The notes: generated by a model from the sequence alone, not told the origin. DNA of 64,000 nt from an uncultured Bacteroidales bacterium (GCA_900316055.1 ONBK01000003.1:1-64000), one strand, 5' to 3'. Shown: positions 44,079-53,496, counted from the first letter of the stretch. Made by a program: numbers and translations.

Positions 44079-46735
44079 TTGTCGGCCTGCTTTAGAATAT
44101 CTTCGATGATTTTTGCTTTCCAAGGAGTTTTGAGGTCGAAGATTTCGTCGACGGGACGTGAGAGCATCTCGATGAGGAGGTGGGTGTTGTCTTGGTGCTC
44201 CATATTTTCCAGTTCGGCGGCTACCTGACCCCAGTCGTGGTTGGAGAAAAGGAGAGGTGCGAAGTTGTTGAGGTCGAAGTTGCGGACCACCATATTGTCG
44301 ATGCCTTCGGTCTCGATGCGCGAATGGGCGCGGGCGAGTTTGATTTCGCCGACTTCCTGCAGCACCTGTTGGTATTTCTCGTAGAGCACATATTCGTTCA
44401 TGAGGAAGGCGACGAGGGCATTGGAAAGGGTGTCCCACATCTTGCGGGGCAGGGGACGGGCGACGAAGCGGCCGAGCATGAAGCTGCCGGCGGTGAGTCC
44501 CGAGATGTTGCGGGAGCGGCACTGCTGGTAGGCCCGACGGAAGAAATCTATCTTATTGGAATTCTGCAGCATGTTGAAGAGACGACTTTGGTCGTTGTGG
44601 TCGCCCATGCGGCTGAGGAGTACCTGCGAGACATAGTCGTCGGGGTGTCCCTCGTACCAGTTGTTGACAATCTCGGTGGCAATCTTAGGTTTGTTCTGGA
44701 GGTTGCAGCGGATGAGTCGAGCGAGTTTGTGGATGTCGGTGATGTAGGCCGCCTCCTGCGAAGTGACGATGGTCTGGTATTGCTGGTAGGCCTCCTTCAT
44801 GCGGTCGAAAAATTGCCGTTCGTCGGCCTCGAGTTCCACTTTGCCACCCTCGATATATTTGGTGAAACGTGCGGGACGGAAAGCTGCCTGACCCTTGTAG
44901 AGGCTCTGGCGTTTAGAGCTGACGGTCACCATCTCGCCTTCGCGGATGCTTTGTCCTTCGCTGTTGACGATGGAGTCGTTTTCGATGTGGATGCCGTAGG
45001 AGTGGAGGTCCATGAAGGCAGGGATGCCGTAACCGCGGCAGGCTGTGACGACGTGGATGGCGGCGGGCATCATGGAGAGGATGGCTTCCACCTCGTTGAG
45101 GGTGATGGTGTCCTGTGGGACGAAATGCTCTTGACAGAGGCAAACGTTCTCGCCCTTGCTTTTCAGTTCCTTGGCTTTGGCCACCGAGAAGCAGAGACGC
45201 GCTGAGATGGCGGTGCGGGGAAGGACGCTGAGTCCATTGCCAAAGAATTGCAACTTGGCGATGGAGTGGTCGTCGATGGAGGCCGAGATAATTTGGCGCA
45301 GGTGGTAGGGTTTGATGAGATCCATCACGTTGGCGTCAGAGACGAGTCCTTCGTTGCGCATATCGATGGCCGAAATGAGTGCCGCGCGGCCGGTCATCTC
45401 GGAGGCGTTGAGTTGGAGTACCGAGAAGAGGCTGAGCTTGTGGGGACGGGTTTCGACGGCGAACTCGATGGTGACGGGGGTTTTGTATCGGCTCTCGAGT
45501 TTTTTCAGCAGCGGGTCGAAATGGTAGACGGCGGGGAACTGGTTGCGTATCTCGTTGCGGTCGAGATAGGCGCGGTCCTCGGTGGTGACATCGCCGGTCA
45601 TAATTTCCTCGCCGAAGATGTTGCTGTAGCTCTCGATTTGTTTGCCCTCGCCGGTGCGCGAATGGCGGCTGTAGAGCACGCCAGGATAGCTCTCGTTGTT
45701 TCCGATGGTCCACACCATGCGCTGGAGGATGAGGCTTGGGAAGGCCTGCTTGCCCTGCATGAAGGTGAGGATTAGATCGGAGTTTTCCTCATAGAAACGG
45801 CGGACGAAGAGGGTGAGGCGGTAGGCTTGGTAGCGGGCGTCGGAGATGAGGCGGATGCCGTCGTCTTGGGCGGTGATTTTATTTTCGAGTTCCTTGATGC
45901 GCTGTTGTTGGGCGGGAATGGTCAGTTCGATGTCGGAGTGCTCGTCGCGGTGCTCCAGACACATCATCTCGCAGAGGGTGTGGAGGGTGCTGAGATAGAC
46001 GCGGTTGGCCATCGATGGTTCGAAGCTCTGTTTGAAGGCTTCGTAGGCTTTGCGGGTGACACCTATGTTGAGCAGTGTGGGCATGAGACCCGGGATATAC
46101 TGCGGCATCGCGCAGCGGATGGCGAAGACGAGAGGGTTGTGGTCGTCGCCCAATTGACAGTTGGTCATCGTCTCCAGGTTAGAGATGGCCTTGTCGAGCA
46201 TCTCTTCGAGGTGCTCGGGGTGTTGGAACGATTTGGCGGTAAGGATGCAGAAATCGGGGACGGGGTAGCAGTTTTTAGTAAGGTCGAGCAGCATGTGACC
46301 TTTGTAGCTAATGGCCTCGTCGGTGAAGTCGGTATTTTCGGTGAGGGTGGTGATGAGTTCGTCGCATTCGAAGAGAGGGTTCCTGTTGACGAATTCGCAG
46401 CATTGACGGTGAAAGTTGTCGCGGATGAGGGCGAGATGTTGCTTCTGTTTGTCAGACAGGAGGTTGTCGCGTTCCAGGAGCAGGAGGGTGAGGAAGTCTT
46501 TCTGGTCGGTGTCGCGAAGCTTCAGCAGACAGTACATGTCGTACCAACGGGGAGGGAATTCACGAAGGGTGCTATCCCCTTTGAGACGGTAGATGACGGT
46601 ACCGGGCTTGTTGCCTTCAAGGCGGTTTTCAGGGTCTTCGCTGTCGTGGTTGAAAATCTCGCGTCCCTCGCGGGCATAGAGATTCACCATGAAATAGTTG
46701 GGATAACTGGCCCGGATGCGGATGCTGTCGATCAT
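44075..46735 (-). CDS. PEP/pyruvate-binding-domain-like large protein
   Basis: 886 residues, no signal peptide. The middle (TKNCYPVPDFCILTAKSFQHPEHLEEML; GVTRKAYEAFKQSFEP) resembles the pyruvate phosphate dikinase/PEP-binding fold, and a later stretch (IHVVTACRGYGIPAFMDLHSYGIHIENDSIVNSEGQSIREGEMVTVSSKRQSLYKG) resembles the swivelling phosphohistidine domain, although the usual catalytic His-threonine pattern is not evident. The C-terminal 250 residues are helical. Related Bacteroidales proteins are annotated as PEP/pyruvate-binding proteins of unknown role. It is upstream of the TPR lipoprotein's stop-proximal side: transcription runs TPR gene, then this one, four bases apart. Confidence 0.65.
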   Translation of the reverse strand: MIDSIRIRASYPNYFMVNLYAREGREIFNHDSEDPENRLEGNKPGTVIYRLKGDSTLREFPPRWYDMYCLLKLRDTDQKDFLTLLLLERDNLLSDKQKQHLALIRDNFHRQCCEFVNRNPLFECDELITTLTENTDFTDEAISYKGHMLLDLTKNCYPVPDFCILTAKSFQHPEHLEEMLDKAISNLETMTNCQLGDDHNPLVFAIRCAMPQYIPGLMPTLLNIGVTRKAYEAFKQSFEPSMANRVYLSTLHTLCEMMCLEHRDEHSDIELTIPAQQQRIKELENKITAQDDGIRLISDARYQAYRLTLFVRRFYEENSDLILTFMQGKQAFPSLILQRMVWTIGNNESYPGVLYSRHSRTGEGKQIESYSNIFGEEIMTGDVTTEDRAYLDRNEIRNQFPAVYHFDPLLKKLESRYKTPVTIEFAVETRPHKLSLFSVLQLNASEMTGRAALISAIDMRNEGLVSDANVMDLIKPYHLRQIISASIDDHSIAKLQFFGNGLSVLPRTAISARLCFSVAKAKELKSKGENVCLCQEHFVPQDTITLNEVEAILSMMPAAIHVVTACRGYGIPAFMDLHSYGIHIENDSIVNSEGQSIREGEMVTVSSKRQSLYKGQAAFRPARFTKYIEGGKVELEADERQFFDRMKEAYQQYQTIVTSQEAAYITDIHKLARLIRCNLQNKPKIATEIVNNWYEGHPDDYVSQVLLSRMGDHNDQSRLFNMLQNSNKIDFFRRAYQQCRSRNISGLTAGSFMLGRFVARPLPRKMWDTLSNALVAFLMNEYVLYEKYQQVLQEVGEIKLARAHSRIETEGIDNMVVRNFDLNNFAPLLFSNHDWGQVAAELENMEHQDNTHLLIEMLSRPVDEIFDLKTPWKAKIIEDILKQADN

Positions 46736-46738
46736 TTC

Positions 46739-47284
46739 TTATTTTTTCTTTTTCGAATCCAGCACTTTCTGCAGCTGCTCCTCGGGAGAGAGTCCCACCA
46801 GGGGGAGCATTTTGCGGGTGTCGGGAGCCAGGTAGTGGTCGGGATAGTTTGTCACAAAGAGGGTGTAGGCTTCACGGGCTTTCTCATACTCTTGATTCTG
46901 CTCATAGGCCTGTCCTTTGAGATACTGGCAGATGGCGACATCCTCGAAACCAGGGTAGAGTTCAATGATGCTGTCGAGGGTAGCCAGACCTTGTTCGAAA
47001 TTGCCTCCGTTGATTTGAATCTGTGCGGATTTCAGCATGTAGACGGGAGCGAGGCTGTCTTCGGGGAAGCGGTTGGCGTACTCGAGACACCAGGCAATCA
47101 TCTTGTTCGATTTGGCGGTGTCAATCTTGAGATCTTCACGCAGTGAGAGGTCGAGGCTATCGATAGAGTCGACAAGAGACTCTTGAGAGAGGGTGTCGAT
47201 GGTTTCCTCGTTGTTCGACCCACAGGCCACCAGAACCGAGAGGCAAAAAGCAAAAACGATATAATAAGTTTTCTTCATGTTCAT
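46739..47284 (-). CDS. TPR-type lipoprotein
   Basis: 181 residues from ATG 47284 (ATG 47278 is equally possible). The lipoprotein signal MNMKKTYYIVFAFCLSVLVAC is followed by an acidic tether and three helical pairs of tetratricopeptide type (MIAWCLEYANRFPEDSLAPVYMLKSAQIQINGG; FEQGLATLDSIIELYPGFEDVAICQYLKGQAYEQN; YEKAREAYTLFVTNYPDHYLAPDTRKML). Such proteins scaffold envelope complexes. It lies between def and the large PEP-binding-like gene on the same strand, so it could belong to one operon from ruvX through 44075. Confidence 0.85.
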   Translation of the reverse strand: MNMKKTYYIVFAFCLSVLVACGSNNEETIDTLSQESLVDSIDSLDLSLREDLKIDTAKSNKMIAWCLEYANRFPEDSLAPVYMLKSAQIQINGGNFEQGLATLDSIIELYPGFEDVAICQYLKGQAYEQNQEYEKAREAYTLFVTNYPDHYLAPDTRKMLPLVGLSPEEQLQKVLDSKKKK

Positions 47285-47327
47285 TGAAACTCTAAACAAT
47301 AATCAATTAACTCTTAACTATAAATTC

Positions 47328-47888
47328 TTATCTTGCTCTCTTCATTTTGTATCTCGTATGCACACGGCCGGCAGAGATGTCGTTGAGGCGGCGTTTGAGC
47401 ATGGTGCGGCGCAGCGGGGAGAGGCGGTCGGTGAAGACCTTGCCGTCGAGGTGGTCGATTTCATGCTGGGCGATTCGGGCGAAGAGTCCGTCGATTTCCT
47501 CGGTATGCTCCTGCCAGTTCTCGTCCCACCAGTGGAGTACGATAGTGTCGGGACGAAGCACATCCTCATGGATATCGGGCACGCTGAGACAGCCTTCGTT
47601 GAAGTATTTCTTTTCGCCTTTGAACTCAAGAATCTCAGGGTTGATGAGAACATGCACTTCGGTGGGGTCGCCATAGGTGTCGGTCTTCTCGTCATAGGGG
47701 CGCACACCGATGGTTACCAAGCGGATGGAGAGGTCCACCTGCGGGGCGGCGAGACCCACGCCGTCGGCGTTGTACATGGTCTCGAACATATTGTCGATAA
47801 GTTCCTTGAGGTTGGGATAGTCCTTAGGAACAGGTTTTGCTATTTTGCGTAATGTCGGATGTCCAAATCCTATAATCGGAAGTATCAT
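47328..47888 (-). CDS. def: Peptide deformylase
   Basis: 186 residues with all three motifs: GVGLAAPQ (motif I), EGCLSVPD (motif II, metal-binding Cys) and QHEIDHLDG (motif III, two metal-binding His and the catalytic Glu). It removes the formyl group from nascent proteins. It starts six bases after the ruvX stop codon, in the same orientation. Confidence 0.97.
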   Translation of the reverse strand: MILPIIGFGHPTLRKIAKPVPKDYPNLKELIDNMFETMYNADGVGLAAPQVDLSIRLVTIGVRPYDEKTDTYGDPTEVHVLINPEILEFKGEKKYFNEGCLSVPDIHEDVLRPDTIVLHWWDENWQEHTEEIDGLFARIAQHEIDHLDGKVFTDRLSPLRRTMLKRRLNDISAGRVHTRYKMKRAR

Positions 47889-47894
47889 AATTCT

Positions 47895-48305
47895 TTATAT
47901 GGTTTTCATGTAATCCTGCAGCATGATTGTGGCGGCAATCTGGTCAATCATGCCTTTGTTCTGGCGTTGTTTCTTCTTGAGGCCGCTGTCTATCATGGTT
48001 TGGAAGGCCATCTTCGAGGTGAAGCGCTCGTCGATGCGGGCCACCTCCTTGTCGGGGAAAGCCTCTTTCAGTTGCTGGACGAAAGGTTCGATGAGCTTCA
48101 TCGACTCGGAAGGGGTGTTGTCCATGTGCTTGGCCTCGCCGACAACGAAGAGGTCCACCTCCTCGCGCGCGCAATAATCTTTAATATAGGCGAGCAGGGT
48201 AGGGGTCTCCACCGTGGTGAGGGCGGAGGCAATAATGCGCACGGGGTCGGTTACCGCCAACCCCGTGCGCACTTTTCCGTAGTCTATGGCCATTATTCGT
48301 CCCAT
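47895..48305 (-). CDS. ruvX: Putative pre-16S rRNA nuclease / RuvX (YqgF)
   Basis: 136 residues of the RNase H-like YqgF family: IMAIDYGKVRTGLAVTDP (first acidic residue), DLFVVGEAKHMDNTPSE (second strand, with the usual PxxxDG region altered), VARIDERFTS and the terminal DQIAATIMLQDYM with the last acidic residue. It acts in 16S rRNA 5'-end maturation or as a Holliday junction resolvase. Its ATG lies two bases from the heptamer array that separates it from the tRNA gene. Confidence 0.93.
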   Translation of the reverse strand: MGRIMAIDYGKVRTGLAVTDPVRIIASALTTVETPTLLAYIKDYCAREEVDLFVVGEAKHMDNTPSESMKLIEPFVQQLKEAFPDKEVARIDERFTSKMAFQTMIDSGLKKKQRQNKGMIDQIAATIMLQDYMKTI

Positions 48306-48307
48306 AA

Positions 48308-48342
48308 CTTTTCACTTTCCACTTTTCACTTTCCACTTTTAC
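48308..48342. repeat. Heptamer array between a tRNA and ruvX
   Basis: Exactly five 7-base units (CTTTTCA, CTTTCCA, CTTTTCA, CTTTCCA, CTTTTAC), beginning two bases from the ruvX start and ending two bases from the 3' end of the tRNA gene. Confidence 0.9.
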
Positions 48343-48344
48343 TG

Positions 48345-48418
48345 TGGCCCCTCTCGGGTTCGAACCAAGGACCCGCTGATTATGAGTCAGCTGCTCTAAC
48401 CAACTGAGCTAAGAGGCC
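48345..48418 (-). tRNA. tRNA with CAU anticodon (Ile2 or Met)
   Basis: A complete 74-base cloverleaf on the minus strand: acceptor GGCCTCT pairing with AGGGGCC, D-arm AGCTCAGTTGGTTAGAGC, anticodon stem CTGAC/GTCAG-like with loop CTCATAA (anticodon CAT), and T-arm GGTTCGAACCC. CCA is not encoded. The acceptor and anticodon arms resemble tRNA-Ile2 (lysidine-modified CAU) more than elongator Met, but identity is uncertain without comparison. Confidence 0.93.
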
Positions 48419-48483
48419 TGCCAAATCGGATGCAAAAATACAACTTTTTCCCGACATGGCAAAAAATATTTTCATTTTTGTCT

Positions 48484-49722
48484 TCAGAGCATCTTCTGCA
48501 GCTGCTCCTCGAGTTCGGTTCCCATCTCTTTTGAGAAGCCTGTGTGTATATCCACAATCTTGCCGTCGCGGTCGAGGATAAAGAGGGTCGGGAAACCGTG
48601 AACATGATAGGTCTCGGTCAGTTTGTGGTCGGAGAAAAGCACCGTGTAGGTGATGCCGCGCTTGGCGAGGAAGGTGACCATCTCATCTTTCACAGGGTTG
48701 TCGTAAGGGTCAATGCCAACAACCACGACGCCGCGGTCTTTGTACTTCTCGTGGAGGCTCTGCAAGATAGGTAAAGCGGCGCAGCAGGGCGCGCAGCTTT
48801 TATAGAAAAAATCCACCAGCACCACCTTGCCCTTGAGGTTGGTGAGGCGCACGGTGTCTCCCGCCAGCGTGGGCAGCGACCAGTTGGGTGCCGGAGTCCC
48901 CTTGGACAGCGGCTCGGGAGCTTTGTGTGGGACATAGTCCCTCTGCACCATTTCGTCGGGGATGGACTTCAAGGTCAGCTTCGACCCGTCAACCTTCGGG
49001 TCGAAAGAAACCAGCTTGAGTTCCTCGTATTGAGATACGGTGTCTGGCCCGTCAATGTTGTCGAAAGCTTCAGAGAACTGGATCGGCAGGTAGTTGCTCT
49101 TGTCAATCCAAATATTGATTTCGTAGCGGAGGCAGATAATGCCGAAATAGGGGTCTGGTTCACCGCTTTGCTTCATGAGGATGTTGACCAGATAGCAGGG
49201 CTTGTCGTTCAGATGGGTTTCCGAAAGCGAAATGAGATAGTCGCCGCTAGTGTCGGCAATCCATTTCTCTAATGAAGGGATGAAATAGGTTCGGGCAGTC
49301 AGCGGGGAGAAAAATTTGAAGTTGTGTTGCCTGTTCTTTATTTCATCCGCCCATTGGGCACACGAGAGAATGGTGGCTGTGTCGTTAAGATACACCAATT
49401 CATTTCCTGTATAAAGAAAATGGCCGTTCCATTCCGGATGACCCTGAGGCTCATTAACCATCGAGAAGGCTTTCCCGAAAATGGTGTCGTCGGGTAGCTT
49501 GCGGAAGTCGCAGGTGTTGCGGTAGTAGTCGGTGTCCTTGTCGTCCATGTGCTTCATTTTCCGTTCCATCACGTAGTGTCCGCCCTGGATGGACTGGCAT
49601 TTCTCGCGCGATTTTCGGATGACGGTTTCTATCGACTCTTGTGCTTCACACTCCGCAACGGGGAGCATTTCGGCCAGCAGCGCCACGGCTGCCAACACGA
49701 GTTTCAAATTGATTTTTATCAT
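48484..49722 (-). CDS. TlpA-family thioredoxin-like protein
   Basis: 412 residues. A signal peptide (LKLVLAAVALLAEMLPVAECEAQ) and a 250-residue N-terminal domain rich in strands (HYVMERKMKHMDDKD; EWNGHFLYTGNELVYLND; NIWIDKSNYLPIQFSEAF) are followed by a TlpA/AhpC-like thioredoxin domain: GTPAPNWSLPTLAGDTVRLTNLKGKVVLVDFFYKSCAPCCAALP, with the CAPC redox pair, and VHGFPTLFILDRDGKI (cis-Pro loop). It works in the periplasm in disulfide reduction or thiol transfer. It is a single gene. Confidence 0.9.
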   Translation of the reverse strand: MIKINLKLVLAAVALLAEMLPVAECEAQESIETVIRKSREKCQSIQGGHYVMERKMKHMDDKDTDYYRNTCDFRKLPDDTIFGKAFSMVNEPQGHPEWNGHFLYTGNELVYLNDTATILSCAQWADEIKNRQHNFKFFSPLTARTYFIPSLEKWIADTSGDYLISLSETHLNDKPCYLVNILMKQSGEPDPYFGIICLRYEINIWIDKSNYLPIQFSEAFDNIDGPDTVSQYEELKLVSFDPKVDGSKLTLKSIPDEMVQRDYVPHKAPEPLSKGTPAPNWSLPTLAGDTVRLTNLKGKVVLVDFFYKSCAPCCAALPILQSLHEKYKDRGVVVVGIDPYDNPVKDEMVTFLAKRGITYTVLFSDHKLTETYHVHGFPTLFILDRDGKIVDIHTGFSKEMGTELEEQLQKML

Positions 49723-49818
49723 GTTTTTTATCTTGTTGACTTTATTGTTTTAAATGCCGTTTGTCAAGTTCTCAACTTGACAAACACGCCTTCTGCCATC
49801 GACCGTATTCATGTGAAG

Positions 49819-50523
49819 CTATGCTTCGATATTGAGGCCGATGTAGAAGCCCTTGCTGTCGTGGAAGTAGAATGGGTTGGTGTGGTCGCCGCCGCTGGTG
49901 TGGGGAGGAAGGAGTTCGTAGCCGGCCTTGAACTCAAAACCAATTTTGAGATAGCGCGTGTACCAATCCACACCCCAGCCAAACGAAAAGCGCAGTCCGT
50001 GGGCGTTTAGCGATTGGATGCTTCCGTCGTCGCTGTCATTGCGCAGCGAGGCGAAGTCGAAACTGTAGCTGAGTCCTGAGACGAGGTAAGGCTCCAGATT
50101 ACCCCAGCGGATTGCGATGAACTTGACATCCACAGGCAGCTCGCCACAGACGCTTTCCACCTTGTAGTCGGTGGACGGCGAGGTGGGAACAGAGACATTG
50201 CCAGGCTCCCAGTTGCTCTTAAAGAGCGACACTCCCGGCATGGCGCGCAGGCTTAAGTGCCGATTCAGAGGGATTTCACCTATCACGGCGAAACGGAAAC
50301 CGGATGTGCAGATGGTGTGGTTGCCCTCCTCCAGGGCGTGCGCCACACCGCCTTGGGTGCTGTAAAGGTCGACCGTGTTTGGGCTGAAACCCGCATGAAG
50401 ACCATAGAGAATCTTGTGATTGCCCACCGTCGCGCTGTCCCGCTCTTGCGAATGGGCAGTCCCTGTGAAGAACAACAATTGGAGAACGCAAAGCATCGCG
50501 ATGCCTCGAAACATTACTTTCAT
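49819..50523 (-). CDS. Outer-membrane beta-barrel protein (PorT-like)
   Basis: 234 residues with a signal peptide (FRGIAMLCVLQLLFFTGTAHSQ) and eight or more alternating strands (ILYGLHAGFSPNTVDLY; GFRFAVIGEIPLNRHLSLRAMPGVSLFKSNW; LPVDVKFIAIRWGNLEPYLVSGLSYSFDFA; LRFSFGWGVDWYTRYLKIGFEFKAGYELL; GFYIGLNIEA). The shape is that of the PorT or outer-membrane-beta-barrel family of Bacteroidetes. A palindrome (GTCAAGT-TCTCA-ACTTGAC at 49768-49786) lies just downstream. Confidence 0.83.
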   Translation of the reverse strand: MKVMFRGIAMLCVLQLLFFTGTAHSQERDSATVGNHKILYGLHAGFSPNTVDLYSTQGGVAHALEEGNHTICTSGFRFAVIGEIPLNRHLSLRAMPGVSLFKSNWEPGNVSVPTSPSTDYKVESVCGELPVDVKFIAIRWGNLEPYLVSGLSYSFDFASLRNDSDDGSIQSLNAHGLRFSFGWGVDWYTRYLKIGFEFKAGYELLPPHTSGGDHTNPFYFHDSKGFYIGLNIEA

Positions 50524-50750
50524 AACAGTTTATTTTTTTAGGTTAATAAATGAGGTTATTCAGCAAGTAATGTTTTCCTCGATAAGCGTCTGGTTTTTGT
50601 TCATAATAACGTGGTGATTTCGGTTTTATTGTTTAATTCACATTTTCCCCTTTCACTTTATAAGACGGCAAGGTGCCTTTTTGGGGTCACACTTTTAACA
50701 ATAGTTAAGGTCTTTTAACATTTCGGTTGCACTAAGTCAATTTTTTTTCT

Positions 50751-50758
50751 TATCTTTG
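50751..50758 (+). promoter_or_regulatory. -7 element of ilvE
   Basis: TATCTTTG, 47 bases before the ilvE ATG. The -33 box is a weak GTTGC. Confidence 0.58.
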
Positions 50759-50804
50759 CCAAATTAGATTATATTATAATAAACAACCTAAAAATCTGAA
50801 CAAC

Positions 50805-51818
50805 ATGAATATAGATTGGCAAAACCTCCCCTTCGGTTACGTCAAAACCGACTACAACGTCCGCTGCTACTTCCGCAACGGCCAGTGGGGTGAGATTGAA
50901 GTCTCCAGCTCCGAGAACATCAACATCCACATGGCTGCCTCCAGCCTCCACTATGGTCAGGAAGCTTTCGAGGGTCTCAAGGCCTACCGTTGCAAAGACG
51001 GTAAAATCCGCATCTTCCGTCCCGAAGCCAACGCCGAGCGTCTGCAGAGCACCTGCCGTGGCATCATGATGCCCGAGCTGCCCACCGAGAAGTTCGTCGA
51101 GATGTGCAAGAAGGTTATCAAAATGAACGAGAAGTTCATCCCGCCCTACGGCACCGGCGCCAGCCTCTACCTGCGTCCTCTGCTCATCGGTACCGGTATC
51201 ACCGTGGGTGTGAAACCCGCCGACGAGTACCTCTTCCTCATCTTCGTCACTCCCGTGGGACCCTACTTCAAGGGCGGTTTCAAAGCCAATCCCTACGTCA
51301 TCACCCGCAAGTACGACCGTTCCGCCCCCCTCGGCACCGGTATCTACAAGGTCGGTGGTAACTACGCCGCCAGTCTGAAGGCCCACACCGAGGCTTGCCA
51401 CGGTGGCCAGTATGCCTGCGAGTTCTATCTCGACGCCAAGGAGAAGAAGTATGTCGACGAGGCCGGCGCTGCCAACTTCTTCGGCATAAAGGACGGTGCC
51501 TATATCACCCCGAAGAGCACTTCCATCCTGCCCTCCATCACCAACAAGAGCCTCATGCAGCTCGCCGAGGATATGGGCATGAAAGTCGAGCGTCGTCCCA
51601 TTGACGTTGAGGAGCTCAGCACCTTCCAGGAGGCCGGTGCCTGCGGTACCGCTGCCGTCATCAGCCCCATCGAGCGTCTCGACGACCCCGAGACTGGCAA
51701 GAGCTACGTCTTTGGCAAGGAGCCCGGTCCCTACAGCACCAAGCTCTACAACGCCCTCCGCGCCATCCAGCTCGGCGAGGCCGAAGACAAGCACAACTGG
51801 AACACCATCATGGACTAA
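50805..51818 (+). CDS. ilvE: Branched-chain amino acid aminotransferase
   Basis: 337 residues, fold type IV PLP enzyme. Motifs: SLHYGQEAFEGLKAYRCKDGKIRIFRPEANAERLQ, YLRPLLIGTG, LFLIFVTPVGPYFKGG, the PLP-lysine region (GIYKVGGNYAASLKAHTEACHGG), YVDEAGAANFFGIKDG and GTAAVISPIE. It carries out the last step of leucine, isoleucine and valine synthesis. It is monocistronic with its own promoter and terminator, and its codon use is strongly biased, as in highly expressed genes. Confidence 0.96.
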   Translation: MNIDWQNLPFGYVKTDYNVRCYFRNGQWGEIEVSSSENINIHMAASSLHYGQEAFEGLKAYRCKDGKIRIFRPEANAERLQSTCRGIMMPELPTEKFVEMCKKVIKMNEKFIPPYGTGASLYLRPLLIGTGITVGVKPADEYLFLIFVTPVGPYFKGGFKANPYVITRKYDRSAPLGTGIYKVGGNYAASLKAHTEACHGGQYACEFYLDAKEKKYVDEAGAANFFGIKDGAYITPKSTSILPSITNKSLMQLAEDMGMKVERRPIDVEELSTFQEAGACGTAAVISPIERLDDPETGKSYVFGKEPGPYSTKLYNALRAIQLGEAEDKHNWNTIMD

Positions 51819-51834
51819 TCCATCCAGCGATAAC

Positions 51835-51868
51835 AAAAAAAAGCCGCTCTTATGGGCGGCTTTTTTTG
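51835..51868 (+). terminator. Intrinsic terminator of ilvE
   Basis: AAAAAAGCCGC pairs with GCGGCTTTTTT (stem of eight or more), 20 bases after the stop codon, followed by T. Confidence 0.92.
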
Positions 51869-51983
51869 CATCTACAAAAGACTCTCACTTAATCATTTTC
51901 CCCACCTTTTTTTCATCGTTCTTTTTTATGGGAAAACAATGGTAGAACAGCGGTTGAACAATTGAGAAAAAGGTCGTTAGGCG

Positions 51984-53471
51984 CTACCGTTTCTTCCTCA
52001 ACTCGATGCGGAAGCAGGTTCCCTGGCCGGGGACGGAATACTTCAGGTAGAGGTTTCCGCGGTGGTACTGGTTGACGATGCGGCGAGCCAGCGGGAGACC
52101 GAGGCCCCAGCCACGCGACTTGGTTGTGAATCCTGAGTCGAAAATCTTCCTCTGCACCGCTTTGCTCATCCCCTTGCCGGTGTCGCTGATATCGAGATAG
52201 ATCATTCGGGCATCCTGCGAGGCCACGATGGTGATGGTGCCGTTGCCTTCCATGGCATCTATTGCATTTTTGCAGAGATTCTCTATCACCCACTGGAAGA
52301 GGTACGAGTTCAGTGGGGCGATGAAACTCTCGTCCTCGGGGAACGAGAGGACGAATTTCACCTTGCGTGGTGCGCGGCTCTGCAGGTAGTTGATGGCTCC
52401 TTCCACCGCCTCTCGCACGTTCTCGTCCTGCAATTCGGGCACCGAGCCAATCTTCGAGAAACGGTGCGTGATGGTCTCCAGCCGGTGCAGGTCTTTCTCC
52501 ACCTCGCTGGCATATTGTTCGGTGAACTCCTTGCCTTTCAGGTACTCGGTCCAGCCGGTGAGCGACGAAATGGGCGTTCCTAACTGGTGTGCCGTCTCCT
52601 TGGCCAGACCCACCCAGATGCGGTTCTGCTCCATGGTGCGGGTGGTGCGGAAGAGGTAGTAGGCCACCACCAGCAGCACCAGTGCGATAAAGAAGTAGAA
52701 CATGGGAACCCAGCGCAACGCCTTCAGCAGCTGTGAGTTTTCGTAGTATACGTAGGCTGTGCTGTTGTCGGGCAGTGTGATTTCGATGGGGTCGTTCATG
52801 CTTTCCATCGACTGTAGGCGTTCCTTCAGTTTCTCGGGTGTGTCGATGTCGGAGAGGTCGATGTTTCCGTGGGCGATAATCTGAGTGTGGCTGTCGTCTA
52901 CGATGACCACGGGCACAATCACCGAATTGTTGGTGATTTCCTCCAGGAACGACCGCGAGAAGCTGGTCAGCATCTCATGTAGCTGGGTGTAGTAGTGCGA
53001 CTCTTTGTAATACAGCGTCATGGGCATGCCCCAGAGGCTGTATTTGAAGGGTGGGTTCTTCGAATATTCTTCCAACAGAGAGCCTTCCAACTTTTGTCCT
53101 GCCAATTCGTTGGGGACGGTAATGATGGAGTCGGCACCCGTGATGATGATGGGAGTCTTCGCGCTGTCGATGATGTAGTTGACGTAAGCGAGGCTGAAGC
53201 GCAGGTCCACTGACTGGTCGGGGTCGTTGAACGACTGAAGGATGTCGGCATAGAGTCTGATTTTGCGCTGTTCGTCGAGGGTGGCCTCCTCGAAGAATTG
53301 GTGGGTCACCGAGGTCATGCGGTTGCGTTGGGCGATGGCGTTGGCCCAGAGGCGAATCTTCGATTCCTCCGACTGGCGCACCTGTTGTGCCACATTTTCC
53401 ACCTGCCACAGTGCGAACAGTGCCAGCACTATGGAGAGGAGCATCAGTATGAGTTTCAGTTTCTGTTTCAT
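51984..53471 (-). CDS. Membrane sensor histidine kinase
   Basis: 495 residues. The first membrane segment (KLKLILMLLSIVLALFALWQV) and a second (WVPMFYFFIALVLLVVAYYLF, about residue 260) enclose a periplasmic sensor domain. The cytoplasmic part has the phosphoacceptor H-box KETAHQLGTPISSLTGW, the N-box WVIENLCKNAIDAM and the ATP-binding G-boxes DISDTGKGM and GWGLGLPLARRIV. No response regulator is adjacent, so it is an orphan here. It lies 25 bases downstream of the permease gene on the same strand. Confidence 0.94.
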   Translation of the reverse strand: MKQKLKLILMLLSIVLALFALWQVENVAQQVRQSEESKIRLWANAIAQRNRMTSVTHQFFEEATLDEQRKIRLYADILQSFNDPDQSVDLRFSLAYVNYIIDSAKTPIIITGADSIITVPNELAGQKLEGSLLEEYSKNPPFKYSLWGMPMTLYYKESHYYTQLHEMLTSFSRSFLEEITNNSVIVPVVIVDDSHTQIIAHGNIDLSDIDTPEKLKERLQSMESMNDPIEITLPDNSTAYVYYENSQLLKALRWVPMFYFFIALVLLVVAYYLFRTTRTMEQNRIWVGLAKETAHQLGTPISSLTGWTEYLKGKEFTEQYASEVEKDLHRLETITHRFSKIGSVPELQDENVREAVEGAINYLQSRAPRKVKFVLSFPEDESFIAPLNSYLFQWVIENLCKNAIDAMEGNGTITIVASQDARMIYLDISDTGKGMSKAVQRKIFDSGFTTKSRGWGLGLPLARRIVNQYHRGNLYLKYSVPGQGTCFRIELRKKR

Positions 53472-53496
53472 ACAGATTGTCTATTGTCCTTATTCA

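Noticed and set aside
50601..50613. ACGTTATTATG upstream of the PorT-like gene, as an ECF promoter
   Set aside because: The downstream box is imperfect and there is no GTARTT at the 16-base distance.
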